Part shown: positions 9,451 to 17,050 of the stretch, piece after piece
Layout of the letters: each line of letters starts with the position of its first letter
How positions within the stretch are numbered: the stretch's first letter is position 1
Assembly (NCBI GenBank): GCA_017882555.1
Contig: JADGPH010000142.1
Span: 1-20,160 of the forward strand
Direction: 5' to 3'
Origin: Thermoleophilia bacterium
GTDB taxonomy: Bacteria > Actinomycetota > Thermoleophilia > Miltoncostaeales > Miltoncostaeaceae
Length of the DNA: 20,160 nt
Notes under the pieces: generated by a model
Databases searched by the model: none
The model's input: the letters and a program-made list of their open reading frames with translations, nothing else
What the model was told of the DNA's origin: nothing
Made by a program: the position numbers and the translations under genes

Positions 9451-12400
9451 TCAGTCCTGGGCCTCTTGGTGTTCCTTGGGCTCGGTACTCGCGACAACCT
9501 CGGCCGGGGCTGTCTCGCCGTCCGCAGACGATTCGTCCTCACGACGCAGCCCGCCAAGGCCACCCGAGAGGTCGATGCCGAGCTCCTCCGCAGCACGCAG
9601 AAGATCATCGTCTTCGTCCTTCCCGATGAACTCCGGCACCGCGTCACCGTGCACCTTCACGTCCAAACCAAGGCTCTGCATTTCTTTCAGCAGCACCTTA
9701 AAGCTCTCCGGAATCGAAGGCTCCTGGATGTTCTCGCCCTTCACGATTGCCTCGTAGGCCTTCACGCGACCCACGGTGTCATCGCTCTTGATTGTCAGCA
9801 TTTCCTGGAGGGTGTAGGCGGCGCCGTAGGCTTCCAAGGCCCACACTTCCATCTCACCGAACCGCTGACCGCCGAACTGCGCCTTACCACCCAACGGCTG
9901 CTGGGTGACGAGCGAGTACGGACCAGTCGACCGAGCGTGGATCTTGTCGTCGACCAAGTGCAGCAGCTTGAGCATGTACATGTACCCGACGGTGACCTTG
10001 CCGTCATACGGCTCACCCGTGCGTCCGTTGTAGAGCTGGAACTTGCCGGAGCACTGCCGACCCTCACGGTCGCCCTCGTCGATGGCGAGGTTGATCGGCA
10101 CCTCGGGATGGCTGTGATACCAGTCGATCAGCGCACGGTCGACATCTTCCGGCGTCGCACCGTCGAAGACCGGGGTCGAGACGAACGTCCGCCCGAGCGG
10201 CAGACCGTCGTCGCCGCCTTGGGGATTCCACCCGTAGTTGGCGGCCCAGCCGAGGTGGGTCTCGAGGATCTGGCCGATGTTCATCCGGCTCGGCACACCC
10301 AGCGGGTTCAGGATCATTTCGACGGGGGTGCCGTCTTCCATGAACGGCATGTCGGCGACCGGGACGATCTTGGAGATCACGCCTTTGTTGCCGTGCCGCC
10401 CGGCGAGCTTGTCGCCCTCGGCAATCTTGCGTCGCTTGGCGACGTAGACCCGGACCAACTGATTGACACCCGGCGACAGGTCGTCACCGTTCTCGCGGCT
10501 GAAGACCTTGACGTCGATGACCTTGCCACCTTCGCCGTGCGGCACCTTGAGTGAGGTGTCGCGAACCTCGCCGGCCTTTTCCTTGAAGATGGCACGGATG
10601 AGCTTCTCTTCGGCGGTCAGCTCGGTCTCACCCTTCGGGGTGACCTTGCCCACCAGCAAATCGCCCGAGGTGACCTCGGCGCCGATGCGCACGATGCCAC
10701 GCTCGTCGAGGTCTTTCAGTGACTCCTCGGAGCGATTCGGGATGTCCCGCGTGATCTCTTCGCCACCGAGCTTGGTGGTGCGGGCGTCGATCTCGTACTC
10801 CTCGATGTGGATCGAAGAAAGGATGTCATCCTTGACCAGCCGGTCAGAGATGATGATCGCGTCCTCGTAGTTGTAACCCTCCCAGGCCATGAAGGCGACC
10901 AGGATGTTCTTGCCGAGTGCGAGCTCGCCCAGGTCGGTGGAGCTTCCGTCGGCCAGCACCTCGCCGGATTCGATCTCATCGCCCATCCGCACGATCGGCT
11001 TCTGATGGATGATCGTGCCCTGATTGGACCGCTTGAACTTCTCCAACTCATATCGGGTCAGCTCGCCCTGGGTGTCCTCGACGATGATCTGACGCGCGTC
11101 GATGGCCGCGACCGTCCCGTTGGAACGCGCGATGACCACGTCGCGACTGTCGATGGCGGCACGGCGCTCCATACCGGTTCCCACCAGCGGGGCCTCGGTG
11201 ATCATGAGCGGCACGGCCTGACGCTGCATGTTGGCGCCCATCAGCGCACGGTTGGCGTCGTTGTGCTCCAGGAACGGGATCAGTGCGGTGGCCACCGAGA
11301 CGATCTGCGCCGGCGAGACGTCCATGTAGTCAACGTCTTCGGGGTCGAACAGCTCCGGCTCTCCGGCCTTACGGCACAACACCGGGGCGATCAGCTTGCC
11401 CTTCGCGTCGACCGCGGCATTGGCTTGGGCGATGATCTTGTTCTCTTCCTGGGTCGCGTCGAGCCACTCCAGGTTGTCGGTCACGACACCCTTCTCCACA
11501 CGGCGGTAGCGCGTCTGGATAAAGCCAAACTCGTTGACGGTCGCGTAGCTGCCCAGTGAACCGATCAGGCCGATGTTCGGGCCTTCCGGCGTCTCGATCG
11601 GGCACATGCGCCCGTAGTGGGTCGGGTGCACGTCGCGGACCTCAATCGGGGCCCGCTCACGCGTCAGGCCGCCGGCGCCCAGCGCTGACAGGCGGCGACG
11701 GTGCGTCAGACCCGCGAGCGTGTTGGTTTGGTCCATGAACTGCGACAGCTGCGACGAGCCGAAGAACTCCTTGAGTGCAGCCACCACCGGACGAATGTTG
11801 ATGATCGTCTGTGGGGTGATGGTGTCGACATCTTCGGTGCTCATCCGCTCGCGCACGACGCGCTCCATGCGGTAGAAGCCGATCCGGAATGCCTCCTGGA
11901 TGAGCTCCCCGACGGTGCGCAGGCGACGGTTGCCAAAGTGCTCGTACTCATCCATCTCGATCGCGATCTCATCGCGCGGATAGATCGCGGCGTCCGCGGC
12001 AAAGTCCTTGCTGTCTTCGGGCACACCGATACGGATCGGCAGGTCCACCAAGCGGCGGATCAGGTTGACCAAGTCGTCGCTCATGCTGGATACGCGACCG
12101 GTAAAGCGCGGGTTGGTCAGCGTGCGCACTTCCGGATCCACACTCGTATCCAGACGCGCGTTGAGCTTGTAGCGGCCCACACGGGTGAGGTCGTAGCGCT
12201 TCGGATCGAAAAACAGCGACCGCACCAGCGACTTGCTGTTATCGACGGTCGGCGGCTCACCGGGGCGCTGCTTCTTGAAGACCTCGATCAAGGCATGCTG
12301 CATCAACTCGCCCGCCCGCAGGTCGATGCGCTTCTCGACCTTGGCGATCTCGTCATCGATCCGCTGGCGTTCATCGGCCGGCAGGTTCTCGATGTCAACG

Positions 12401-13191
12401 TTGAGCGCCCGCATTTCGGCGACCAGCGACGTGAGCTCCTCAAGGCTCTTGCGATTGCCACTCTGCGGTGCACCCTCGGTCGCGTCCCGGTCCAGCGTCA
12501 TCTGGATGAACGGGTTCACCCGGTCGGGATCGTTCGGATGACGGAACAGGTTGGAAATATCGTCACGCGTGTAGCCGATCGCGAAGAGCAGGGTCGTCAC
12601 CGGGAGCTTGCGCTTACGGTCGATGCGAACATTGACCAGACCCTTCTTGTCGATCTCCAGCTCAACCCATGAGCCGCGCGAGGGCATCAGGTTCGCGATG
12701 AAGACCTGCTTCTCGGCGTCCTTGGGCTCCATGATGTACGCGCCGGGCGAACGCACGAGCTGGGTGACGACCACCCGCTCGGTACCGTTCACGACGAACG
12801 TGCCCCAGTCGGTCATCAGCGGCACATCGCCCATGAAGACCTTCTGCTCGCGAATCTCGCCGGTCTCGCGATTGATGAAAAAGACCTGCATCGTCAGCGG
12901 GGCGGCGTAGACGAGGTCCTTCTCGCGGCACTCACGGATGTCATTGTTCGGCACGATTTGGTCCAGCGGCATCCCTGGCTCCCAACCGCCAATGGAATAC
13001 GACCCAAACTGGACCGCCAGCGTGCCGGTGAAGTCCTCAATCGGAGAGATGTCGTCAATAGTCTCTCGAAGTCCCTCATTGAGAAACCACTCAAAAGACG
13101 AGCGCTGGATGTCGATGAGGTCCGGAACCTCTTCGATATTTCCCAGACGGGAAAACGTGCGGCGGACGCGGGCAGCTTTAACCTTGCTCAA
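9451..13191 (-). CDS. rpoB: DNA-directed RNA polymerase subunit beta
   Basis: Second large subunit of RNA polymerase. 1246 residues from TTG at 13191, which has AGGAGG 9 bases upstream; no in-frame ATG fits better. Landmarks: [12 protein letters not shown] (27-38), the rifampicin region at about 479-506, [20 protein letters not shown] (527-546), [15 protein letters not shown] and [20 protein letters not shown] near the C-terminus. In the rifampicin pocket the main resistance positions are wild type (equivalents of E. coli Q513, D516, H526, S531), but N518, P520, S522 and P535 equivalents are T489, T491, A493 and A506. Residues about 244-297 form a charged helical insertion before [16 protein letters not shown] that I do not recall from mycobacterial RpoB. 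The C-terminal 45 residues are acidic and low-complexity. Its promoter should lie in the 247-base divergent region upstream. Confidence 0.98.
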   Translation of the reverse strand: MSKVKAARVRRTFSRLGNIEEVPDLIDIQRSSFEWFLNEGLRETIDDISPIEDFTGTLAVQFGSYSIGGWEPGMPLDQIVPNNDIRECREKDLVYAAPLTMQVFFINRETGEIREQKVFMGDVPLMTDWGTFVVNGTERVVVTQLVRSPGAYIMEPKDAEKQVFIANLMPSRGSWVELEIDKKGLVNVRIDRKRKLPVTTLLFAIGYTRDDISNLFRHPNDPDRVNPFIQMTLDRDATEGAPQSGNRKSLEELTSLVAEMRALNVDIENLPADERQRIDDEIAKVEKRIDLRAGELMQHALIEVFKKQRPGEPPTVDNSKSLVRSLFFDPKRYDLTRVGRYKLNARLDTSVDPEVRTLTNPRFTGRVSSMSDDLVNLIRRLVDLPIRIGVPEDSKDFAADAAIYPRDEIAIEMDEYEHFGNRRLRTVGELIQEAFRIGFYRMERVVRERMSTEDVDTITPQTIINIRPVVAALKEFFGSSQLSQFMDQTNTLAGLTHRRRLSALGAGGLTRERAPIEVRDVHPTHYGRMCPIETPEGPNIGLIGSLGSYATVNEFGFIQTRYRRVEKGVVTDNLEWLDATQEENKIIAQANAAVDAKGKLIAPVLCRKAGEPELFDPEDVDYMDVSPAQIVSVATALIPFLEHNDANRALMGANMQRQAVPLMITEAPLVGTGMERRAAIDSRDVVIARSNGTVAAIDARQIIVEDTQGELTRYELEKFKRSNQGTIIHQKPIVRMGDEIESGEVLADGSSTDLGELALGKNILVAFMAWEGYNYEDAIIISDRLVKDDILSSIHIEEYEIDARTTKLGGEEITRDIPNRSEESLKDLDERGIVRIGAEVTSGDLLVGKVTPKGETELTAEEKLIRAIFKEKAGEVRDTSLKVPHGEGGKVIDVKVFSRENGDDLSPGVNQLVRVYVAKRRKIAEGDKLAGRHGNKGVISKIVPVADMPFMEDGTPVEMILNPLGVPSRMNIGQILETHLGWAANYGWNPQGGDDGLPLGRTFVSTPVFDGATPEDVDRALIDWYHSHPEVPINLAIDEGDREGRQCSGKFQLYNGRTGEPYDGKVTVGYMYMLKLLHLVDDKIHARSTGPYSLVTQQPLGGKAQFGGQRFGEMEVWALEAYGAAYTLQEMLTIKSDDTVGRVKAYEAIVKGENIQEPSIPESFKVLLKEMQSLGLDVKVHGDAVPEFIGKDEDDDLLRAAEELGIDLSGGLGGLRREDESSADGETAPAEVVASTEPKEHQEAQD

Positions 13192-13378
13192 GTCGCGAGG
13201 CCTCCTGGACGAGCATGGTGGTCACGGCGAGCGGAAGCTTGCCGCTTACGTGAACCGGGCGGGACGGGGTTCAACACGGTAGCAGAGATCAGCAGCAGAG
13301 AGTATCCCAACACGGCACCCGAGCGAGCACCCGAAGGGTCAAAAGAACAGAGCAGCTGAAATCACCCCAACCGGTCAG

Positions 13379-13392
13379 ACTGAAATTTCAGT
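13379..13392. promoter_or_regulatory. Perfect 14-bp palindrome, possible operator
   Basis: ACTGAAATTTCAGT is fully self-complementary and AT-rich in a GC-rich setting. It ends 9 bases before the possible -35 box of the plus-strand gene. That position suits a dimeric regulator. The regulator is unknown. Confidence 0.45.
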
Positions 13393-13401
13393 GTATCTGG
13401 T

Positions 13402-13431
13402 TCGACACCGACCCGCTACCCAGTGCATACT
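13402..13431 (+). promoter_or_regulatory. Candidate promoter of the hypothetical gene, possibly leaderless
   Basis: TCGACA (13402-13407) matches the -35 consensus at 5 of 6 positions. It is followed after 18 bases by CATACT (13426-13431, 4 of 6). Transcription would start about 7-8 bases later, at or next to the ATG at 13439. A leaderless transcript would explain the lack of a well-spaced Shine-Dalgarno. Confidence 0.4.
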
Positions 13432-13438
13432 GGTGAGA

Positions 13439-13939
13439 ATGACATTGGGGCTTCCTTCACTCGGCGACCCGGACGACCCGGAAAGCTTCATCCCCCGGCT
13501 CGAAGGCCTTCTGGAAACCGCCCATGCGCTGTGGTCGGCACCTGAGGAGCGACGGCGCATGCGCGCGTTCGGATTTCGCCCTGCGGTGGAGCCTGGCGTG
13601 CTCAAGCGCGAGTGGCACGGGATGAGCGTGCGCATTTCCGGATCGACATTCCGCGCGGCAAAACCGGGTGCCGGGGAGCTCGTGTATCGCGCCGACGACC
13701 GGGCGGTGCTGCTCGACGGAGAGCCCTTCGAGGTGACCCAGCTCTCGCTCGATCTGGCACGTCAGCTGCTCGATCTCGTCGAAGACTACGAACGCTGGGT
13801 CGAGGTCCGCGAGGGACGCAAGGGTCGCATCGATCGTGTGGCGAACCTGTCGACGCATGACCGACGCCCGGTCAACGCGCTCGCAGAGACACGGCGCCTG
13901 CAGCGCATGCTGCAGGTCCCCCGCGCCAAGGCACGCTAG
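13439..13939 (+). CDS. Hypothetical protein between rplL and rpoB
   Basis: I do not recognise this 166-residue protein. It is soluble, with no signal peptide or membrane segment. It opens with an acidic PSLGDPDDPESF stretch and a helix rich in Arg and Glu (about 17-42). A probable beta-rich middle follows (ISGSTFRAAKPGAGELVYRA), then a long charged helical segment from about 100 to 130 (LSLDLARQLLDLVEDYERWV) and a basic tail. ATG at 13439 fits the promoter; in-frame GTGs at 13391 and 13433 are alternatives. It is the only plus-strand gene inside the minus-strand ribosomal/RNA polymerase cluster and is divergent from rpoB. The frame is clean, and a terminator-like hairpin follows the stop, so it is probably a real gene. 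Confidence 0.7.
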   Translation: MTLGLPSLGDPDDPESFIPRLEGLLETAHALWSAPEERRRMRAFGFRPAVEPGVLKREWHGMSVRISGSTFRAAKPGAGELVYRADDRAVLLDGEPFEVTQLSLDLARQLLDLVEDYERWVEVREGRKGRIDRVANLSTHDRRPVNALAETRRLQRMLQVPRAKAR

Positions 13940-13947
13940 GCGCGCAG

Positions 13948-13975
13948 CGGGCCCCGAGGATCTTCCCGGGGCCCG
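13948..13975. terminator. Hairpin between convergent small genes
   Basis: CGGGCCCCG at 13948-13956 pairs with CGGGGCCCG at 13967-13975, and the loop can form three further pairs. It starts 8 bases after the stop of the plus-strand gene and lies 36 bases after the stop of the minus-strand small gene. There is no U-run on either side, so it would be a U-less bidirectional terminator. Confidence 0.55.
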
Positions 13976-14011
13976 CGCCGGTCCGCGACGAGCCCCGGCT
14001 CCACGATCCGC

Positions 14012-14224
14012 TTACGCGGTGTCTCCGAAGCGACCGGGGACCGATCCCGCCTTGACGACGGCCAAATCATCGAGCCACCCGCCGAGGCGCACGAAGTCGG
14101 CGTCATCTTCCACGAGGCCCCCGCGTGCAGCCTCAACCAGCGCGATGATGCCATCGACGTTGGACTTGTTTGCGGTCGAGACCTTGTCACGAAGGTCGCT
14201 CTTTACGGAACGCTCGAGTGGCAT
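14012..14224 (-). CDS. Small hypothetical protein (70 residues)
   Basis: Not recognised. The ATG at 14224 has a strong GGAGG 5 bases upstream, which singles it out from the longer open frame reaching 14452. The product begins MPLERSVKSDLRDKVSTANK, is mildly acidic and mostly helical in character, and ends FGDTA. It has no cysteines, signal peptide or membrane segment. It lies downstream of rplL on the same strand but after a 315-base palindrome-rich gap, so it may have its own promoter. It is convergent with the hypothetical gene at 13439. The good ribosome binding site supports a real gene. Confidence 0.6.
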   Translation of the reverse strand: MPLERSVKSDLRDKVSTANKSNVDGIIALVEAARGGLVEDDADFVRLGGWLDDLAVVKAGSVPGRFGDTA

Positions 14225-14296
14225 GAAATCCTCCGAATCGCGGGGTGGGTCAAGGTAATGGGACAAACGCGTGCGGCACGCCGTGCGGCGTGGTCT

Positions 14297-14314
14297 GACC
14301 ACCACGTGGTGGTC
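14297..14314. repeat. Perfect 18-bp palindrome
   Basis: GACCACCACGTGGTGGTC equals its own reverse complement. It is too short-looped to be a good RNA hairpin, so a DNA-binding dimer site is the more natural reading. It lies 73 bases upstream of the small gene's ATG. Confidence 0.6.
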
Positions 14315-14429
14315 TACGTGCCGACCGCCACAGAGTTTGGCGGATGCCGGGTATCGGTTTCTAGGGGCAGACGGCGCCCGGCGCCAAAGATTGTCCGGGG
14401 ACCCACGCCAGATCTCTCCACAAACGACC

Positions 14430-14470
14430 CATGGCCCGCACCGCGCGATCATCGCGCCGTGCGGGCCATG
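14430..14470 (-). terminator. 41-base near-palindrome downstream of rplL, possible terminator
   Basis: CATGGCCCGCAC (14430-14441) pairs with GTGCGGGCCATG (14459-14470). After one C-C mismatch, GCGCGAT pairs with ATCGCGC around a single central base. The minus-strand transcript would form a very stable hairpin followed by GGTCGTTTG, with only a weak U-run. It is the best candidate for the end of the rplJL transcript. Confidence 0.5.
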
Positions 14471-14539
14471 CTGTCACCTCAATCTTCCATGGTCATCGCT
14501 CAGGCACGGGATGCCACCCGTCCACCGATGACCGCACGA

Positions 14540-14923
14540 CTACTTGACTGACACGCTGGCGCCGGCCTCTTCGAGCTGCGACTTGATCTGCTCGGCCTCT
14601 TCCTTGGTGACGCCTTCCTTGACCGCATTGGGCGCGCCGTCGACCAGGTCCTTGGCCTCTTTGAGACCCAAGCCGGTGACCGAGCGAACGACCTTGATGA
14701 CCTGAATCTTCTTCTCGCCGGTGCCCTCGAGCTGCACGGTGAAGGCGGTCTGCTCTTCCTCGACAACTGCGGCGCCGGCACCTGCAGCCGGAGCAGCGGC
14801 CACGGCAACCGGGGCAGCCGCCGTCACACCGAAGACCTCTTCAATCGCCTTGACGCGCTCTGCGAGCTCGAGCACGGAAATGCCCTTGAGCTCCTCGATC
14901 CACTCTTCCGTCGTAATTCCCAT
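14540..14923 (-). CDS. rplL: 50S ribosomal protein L7/L12
   Basis: Flexible stalk protein of the 50S subunit that recruits and activates translational GTPases such as EF-G. 127 residues is normal. The N-terminal dimerisation/L10-binding helix pair covers about 1-32, an Ala-rich hinge 35-53, and the C-terminal factor-binding domain about 58-127, with [20 protein letters not shown] (77-96) the classic patch. ATG at 14923 has AGGAGG 7 bases upstream. It follows rplJ after 54 bases, the usual pair in which one L10 binds several L12 dimers. Confidence 0.97.
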   Translation of the reverse strand: MGITTEEWIEELKGISVLELAERVKAIEEVFGVTAAAPVAVAAAPAAGAGAAVVEEEQTAFTVQLEGTGEKKIQVIKVVRSVTGLGLKEAKDLVDGAPNAVKEGVTKEEAEQIKSQLEEAGASVSVK

Positions 14924-14977
14924 CGTTCGTCCTCCTGGTTCCTTGGTAAGTGCTGATGCGGTTGGACGAGCGGAGAG

Positions 14978-15505
14978 CTAGCTGCCCTCGCCCGCGCGTT
15001 GCGCGTGCAACGCGTTTAGGGCTTGTGCCAGCCCAGAGATCATGTTGTGCAGTGTTCCCGCAAGACCTCGCAGTGGTGCAGCCACGCCACCGGCCAGCTG
15101 CGCAAGCAACTGCTCACGCGACGGCAGCGTTGCAAGGTGTTCCAACTCGGCGATCGACAACTCGCGCCCGTCAAGCAGCCCACCCTTGAGTTGAAGGTGC
15201 TCCAGGCGCTTGGCGAAGTCGTTGAGGACCTTCGCCGCGACGGCAGGGTCACCATCGACCCACACGAGCCCGGTCGGACCAGATAGGAATCCCAACAGGG
15301 CGCCCTGTCCGGTGGCGTTCGCCGCCCGACGGGCGAGCGTGTTCTTGGCAACAGTGAGTCCGGCGTCGGCGCCACGCAACGCGCCGCGCAACTCCGAGAG
15401 TTCCTTGACGCTCAGGCCCCGAAAGTCGGCGGCAAGCACGGTGTTGGTCGAGCTCAGCCGTGCTTCGAGTTCGGCGATGACTTCCGCCTTTTGGTCCCGT
15501 CGCAG
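14978..15505 (-). CDS. rplJ: 50S ribosomal protein L10 (CTG start)
   Basis: L10 anchors L12 dimers to the 50S stalk base. The family N-terminus is recovered only if translation begins at CTG 15505, giving 175 residues: MRRDQKAEVIAELEARL, then ADFRGLSVKELSELR and VAKNTLARRA. GAGGAGG lies exactly 7 bases upstream of this CTG. A TGA in the same frame at 15521-15523 closes the frame just above, and no ATG, GTG or TTG exists between it and the GTG at 15439. That GTG has no Shine-Dalgarno and would remove the conserved first 22 residues. A sequencing error is the main alternative. rplJ is preceded by a structured leader and followed by rplL. Confidence 0.93.
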   Translation of the reverse strand: MRRDQKAEVIAELEARLSSTNTVLAADFRGLSVKELSELRGALRGADAGLTVAKNTLARRAANATGQGALLGFLSGPTGLVWVDGDPAVAAKVLNDFAKRLEHLQLKGGLLDGRELSIAELEHLATLPSREQLLAQLAGGVAAPLRGLAGTLHNMISGLAQALNALHAQRAGEGS

Positions 15506-15512
15506 TGCCTCA

Positions 15513-15519
15513 CCTCCTC
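15513..15519 (-). promoter_or_regulatory. Ribosome binding site pointing to a CTG start for rplJ
   Basis: GAGGAGG on the minus strand, 7 bases before CTG at 15505. It is among the strongest Shine-Dalgarno sequences in the window and has no ATG, GTG or TTG in the rplJ frame at a usable distance. Confidence 0.75.
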
Positions 15520-15526
15520 GTCATCT

Positions 15527-15690
15527 GGTCCGGCGGGGATGGGCGCGGACCGACGCGGTGCCGCCGTCCGGGCAGACACACAACGAGGAACCTCGCCAAC
15601 CTCGCGCGGGTGGTCCTTGCGGACCGGTTTCAGGCGGCCAGTGCGGCGCGCCCCCGTGGGTCTTTGGTCAGCGTGAAGAAAGTCGTGGCC
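15527..15690 (-). ncRNA. Probable L10 leader (autoregulatory mRNA leader)
   Basis: The 188-base rplA-rplJ spacer is rich in stems on the minus strand: GGTCC-GCAA-GGACC (15612-15625, a GNRA tetraloop), CGAGG-AA-CCTCG (15584-15595), and GGTCCG/CGGACC (15527-15532 with 15546-15551) just above the ribosome binding site. A GACCAAAGACC stretch resembles the start of known actinobacterial L10 leaders as I remember them. In many bacteria the L10-L12 complex binds such a leader and represses rplJL. Position and structure fit; the exact fold is not proven here. Confidence 0.5.
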
Positions 15691-15693
15691 GCC

Positions 15694-16410
15694 TTAGGCG
15701 GTCGCCTCCTCGAGCAAATTCGATGTCCGCGTCGTGTCGACGGGAATACCGGGACCCATCGTCTGGACGACGGTGATCGACTTGATGTAGCGACCCTTGG
15801 CGGCGGCCGGCTTGGCCCGCAAGATTTCCTCGAGGACCGCCTGGTAGTTCTCCACCAAGGCGTGCTCTTCGAATGAGCGCTTGCCGATGCCGAGGTGCAC
15901 GATGCCCGTACGGTCGGTCCGGTACTCGACCTTGCCCCCCTTGACGTCTTCGACCGCGCGCGCGACATCAAAGGTCACGGTGCCTGTCTTGGGATTCGGC
16001 ATCTTGCCCTGCGGGCCCAGGATCCGACCGAGCTTGCCGACGGTCCCCATCATGTCGGGCGTCGCGATGGCGACATCAAACTCGGAGAAGCCGGCTTCGA
16101 TCCTGGCCGCCAGGTCGTCGCCGCCCACGAGGTCGGCACCGGCCTCCTCGGCCTCCCGCGCCTTGTCACCCTGTGCGAAGACAGCGACCCGGACACTCTT
16201 GCCGGTGCCGTGGGGCAGGCTAATGGTGCCGCGCAGTTGCTGGTCTGCGTGGCGCACGTTCACACCCAGACGCACGTGGACCTCGACGGTCGCATCGAAC
16301 CGGGTGAGCTCCTGCGATTTGATCAGGCGCATGGCCGAGAGCGGCGAGTAGATCTCGCTCGCGCTGACTTCAAGTTTTGCCTGTTGGTAGCGCTTGCCGC
16401 GCTTGGACAC
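15694..16410 (-). CDS. rplA: 50S ribosomal protein L1
   Basis: L1 forms the mobile stalk near the ribosomal exit site and is an autoregulator of the L11-L1 operon in many bacteria. Read from GTG at 16410 it has 238 residues and begins [12 protein letters not shown], the usual L1 opening. AAAGGA lies 7 bases upstream. The ATG at 16428 (six residues longer) lacks a ribosome binding site. Typical segments are [17 protein letters not shown] and [10 protein letters not shown] near the end. It follows rplK after 89 bases. Confidence 0.96.
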   Translation of the reverse strand: MSKRGKRYQQAKLEVSASEIYSPLSAMRLIKSQELTRFDATVEVHVRLGVNVRHADQQLRGTISLPHGTGKSVRVAVFAQGDKAREAEEAGADLVGGDDLAARIEAGFSEFDVAIATPDMMGTVGKLGRILGPQGKMPNPKTGTVTFDVARAVEDVKGGKVEYRTDRTGIVHLGIGKRSFEEHALVENYQAVLEEILRAKPAAAKGRYIKSITVVQTMGPGIPVDTTRTSNLLEEATA

Positions 16411-16417
16411 GTCGTGT

Positions 16418-16423
16418 TCCTTT
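16418..16423 (-). promoter_or_regulatory. Ribosome binding site selecting the GTG start of rplA
   Basis: AAAGGA on the minus strand, 7 bases before GTG at 16410. It overlaps the region just after the alternative ATG at 16428, which itself has no such site. Confidence 0.65.
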
Positions 16424-16499
16424 GTCATCGGCTGGGCGCCGGCCGCGCAGAGTAGCGGTCGCGGGCGATCCCCGCCAGTCGTCCTCGGCCCCGGTGGGC

Positions 16500-16925
16500 C
16501 TAATCCTCGACCAGAACGCCCATGCTGCGGGCGGTTCCGGCAATCATCGACATCGCCGACTCGATGCTGTTGGCATTCAGATCCGGCATCTTGGTTTCGG
16601 CAATCTGCCGAACCTGGTCACGCGTCAGCGTCCCGACCTTGTCGGTCTGTGGCACCGCCGACCCGCTGGGAATCCCAAGCGCCTGCAAGATCAGCACGGG
16701 CGCCGGCGGCGTCTTGGTAATGAACGTAAAGGAACGGTCTTCGAAGACCGAGATCTCCACAGGAGTAACCGTCCCGTTGGCAGCCTGGGTCTGGGCGTTG
16801 AACGCCTTACAGAACTCCATGATGTTGATGCTGGCCGCACCCAGAGCGGGACCAACAGGCGGCGCCGGAGACGCCTGCCCAGCCGGGATCTGGAGCTTGA
16901 TGATCTGCAGGACCTTCTTCGCCAT
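16500..16925 (-). CDS. rplK: 50S ribosomal protein L11
   Basis: L11 binds the GTPase-associated region of 23S rRNA and is part of the thiostrepton target and of the stringent-response sensing site. 141 residues is typical. The N-terminal domain shows [18 protein letters not shown] (12-29) and [13 protein letters not shown] (34-46). The rRNA-binding C-terminal domain ends with [18 protein letters not shown] at 16925 has only a weak AGAAAGAG upstream. It is the first gene after the 125-base nusG-rplK gap and pairs with rplA. Confidence 0.97.
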   Translation of the reverse strand: MAKKVLQIIKLQIPAGQASPAPPVGPALGAASINIMEFCKAFNAQTQAANGTVTPVEISVFEDRSFTFITKTPPAPVLILQALGIPSGSAVPQTDKVGTLTRDQVRQIAETKMPDLNANSIESAMSMIAGTARSMGVLVED

Positions 16926-16999
16926 GGCTCTTTCTGTGTGCTTGTCGTGGGTGCAGCCGGCCGCGTCGTGGGCGCACAGGCGCCACTCAGCGGACGGCT

Positions 17000-17028
17000 A
17001 TTGTAGCCACCCCGCGTTGCGCGCGGGG
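17000..17028 (-). promoter_or_regulatory. Candidate rplK promoter and hairpin in the nusG-rplK gap
   Basis: On the minus strand the gap first forms a 7-bp hairpin, CCCCGCG/CGCGGGG (17010-17016 with 17022-17028). It then shows TACAAT at 17000-17005, the same -10 box as upstream of rpsL. No good -35 is seen at 16-18 bases. The hairpin could end part of the nusG transcript and the box could restart transcription for rplKA, as is common in actinobacteria. Confidence 0.35.
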
Positions 17029-17050
17029 CAAAAGTGCAGTTACGCGGGGA

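Larger units (their letters stand above)
13192..13438. promoter_or_regulatory. Divergent promoter region between rpoB (-) and a hypothetical gene (+)
   Basis: 247 bases without a gene. The minus strand should hold the rpoB promoter and a leader, ending in AGGAGG (13201-13206), but I find no convincing -35/-10 pair there. Two direct copies of GCACCCGA occur 12 bases apart (13315-13322 and 13327-13334). The plus side holds a 14-bp palindrome and a plausible promoter, listed separately. Confidence 0.5.
14225..14539. other. 315-base gene-free gap with several palindromes
   Basis: No convincing gene lies between rplL and the small protein. The gap holds CACGCCG/CGGCGTG (14277-14292, 2-base centre), an 18-bp perfect palindrome at 14297-14314, GGCGCC-C-GGCGCC (14373-14385) and a 41-base near-palindrome at 14430-14470. 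The last lies 70 bases after the rplL stop and may be its terminator. The others may be operator sites for the small gene. Confidence 0.55.

Noticed and set aside
9348..9647. A 100-residue N-terminal extension of RpoC
   Set aside because: It overlaps the end of rpoB in another frame and is not RpoC-like; GTG 9347 has GAGGAG 9 bases upstream.
14258..14551. A 97-codon open frame on the plus strand in the rplL downstream gap
   Set aside because: Starts without a usable Shine-Dalgarno, runs through the palindromes and overlaps the end of rplL; composition looks like non-coding sequence.
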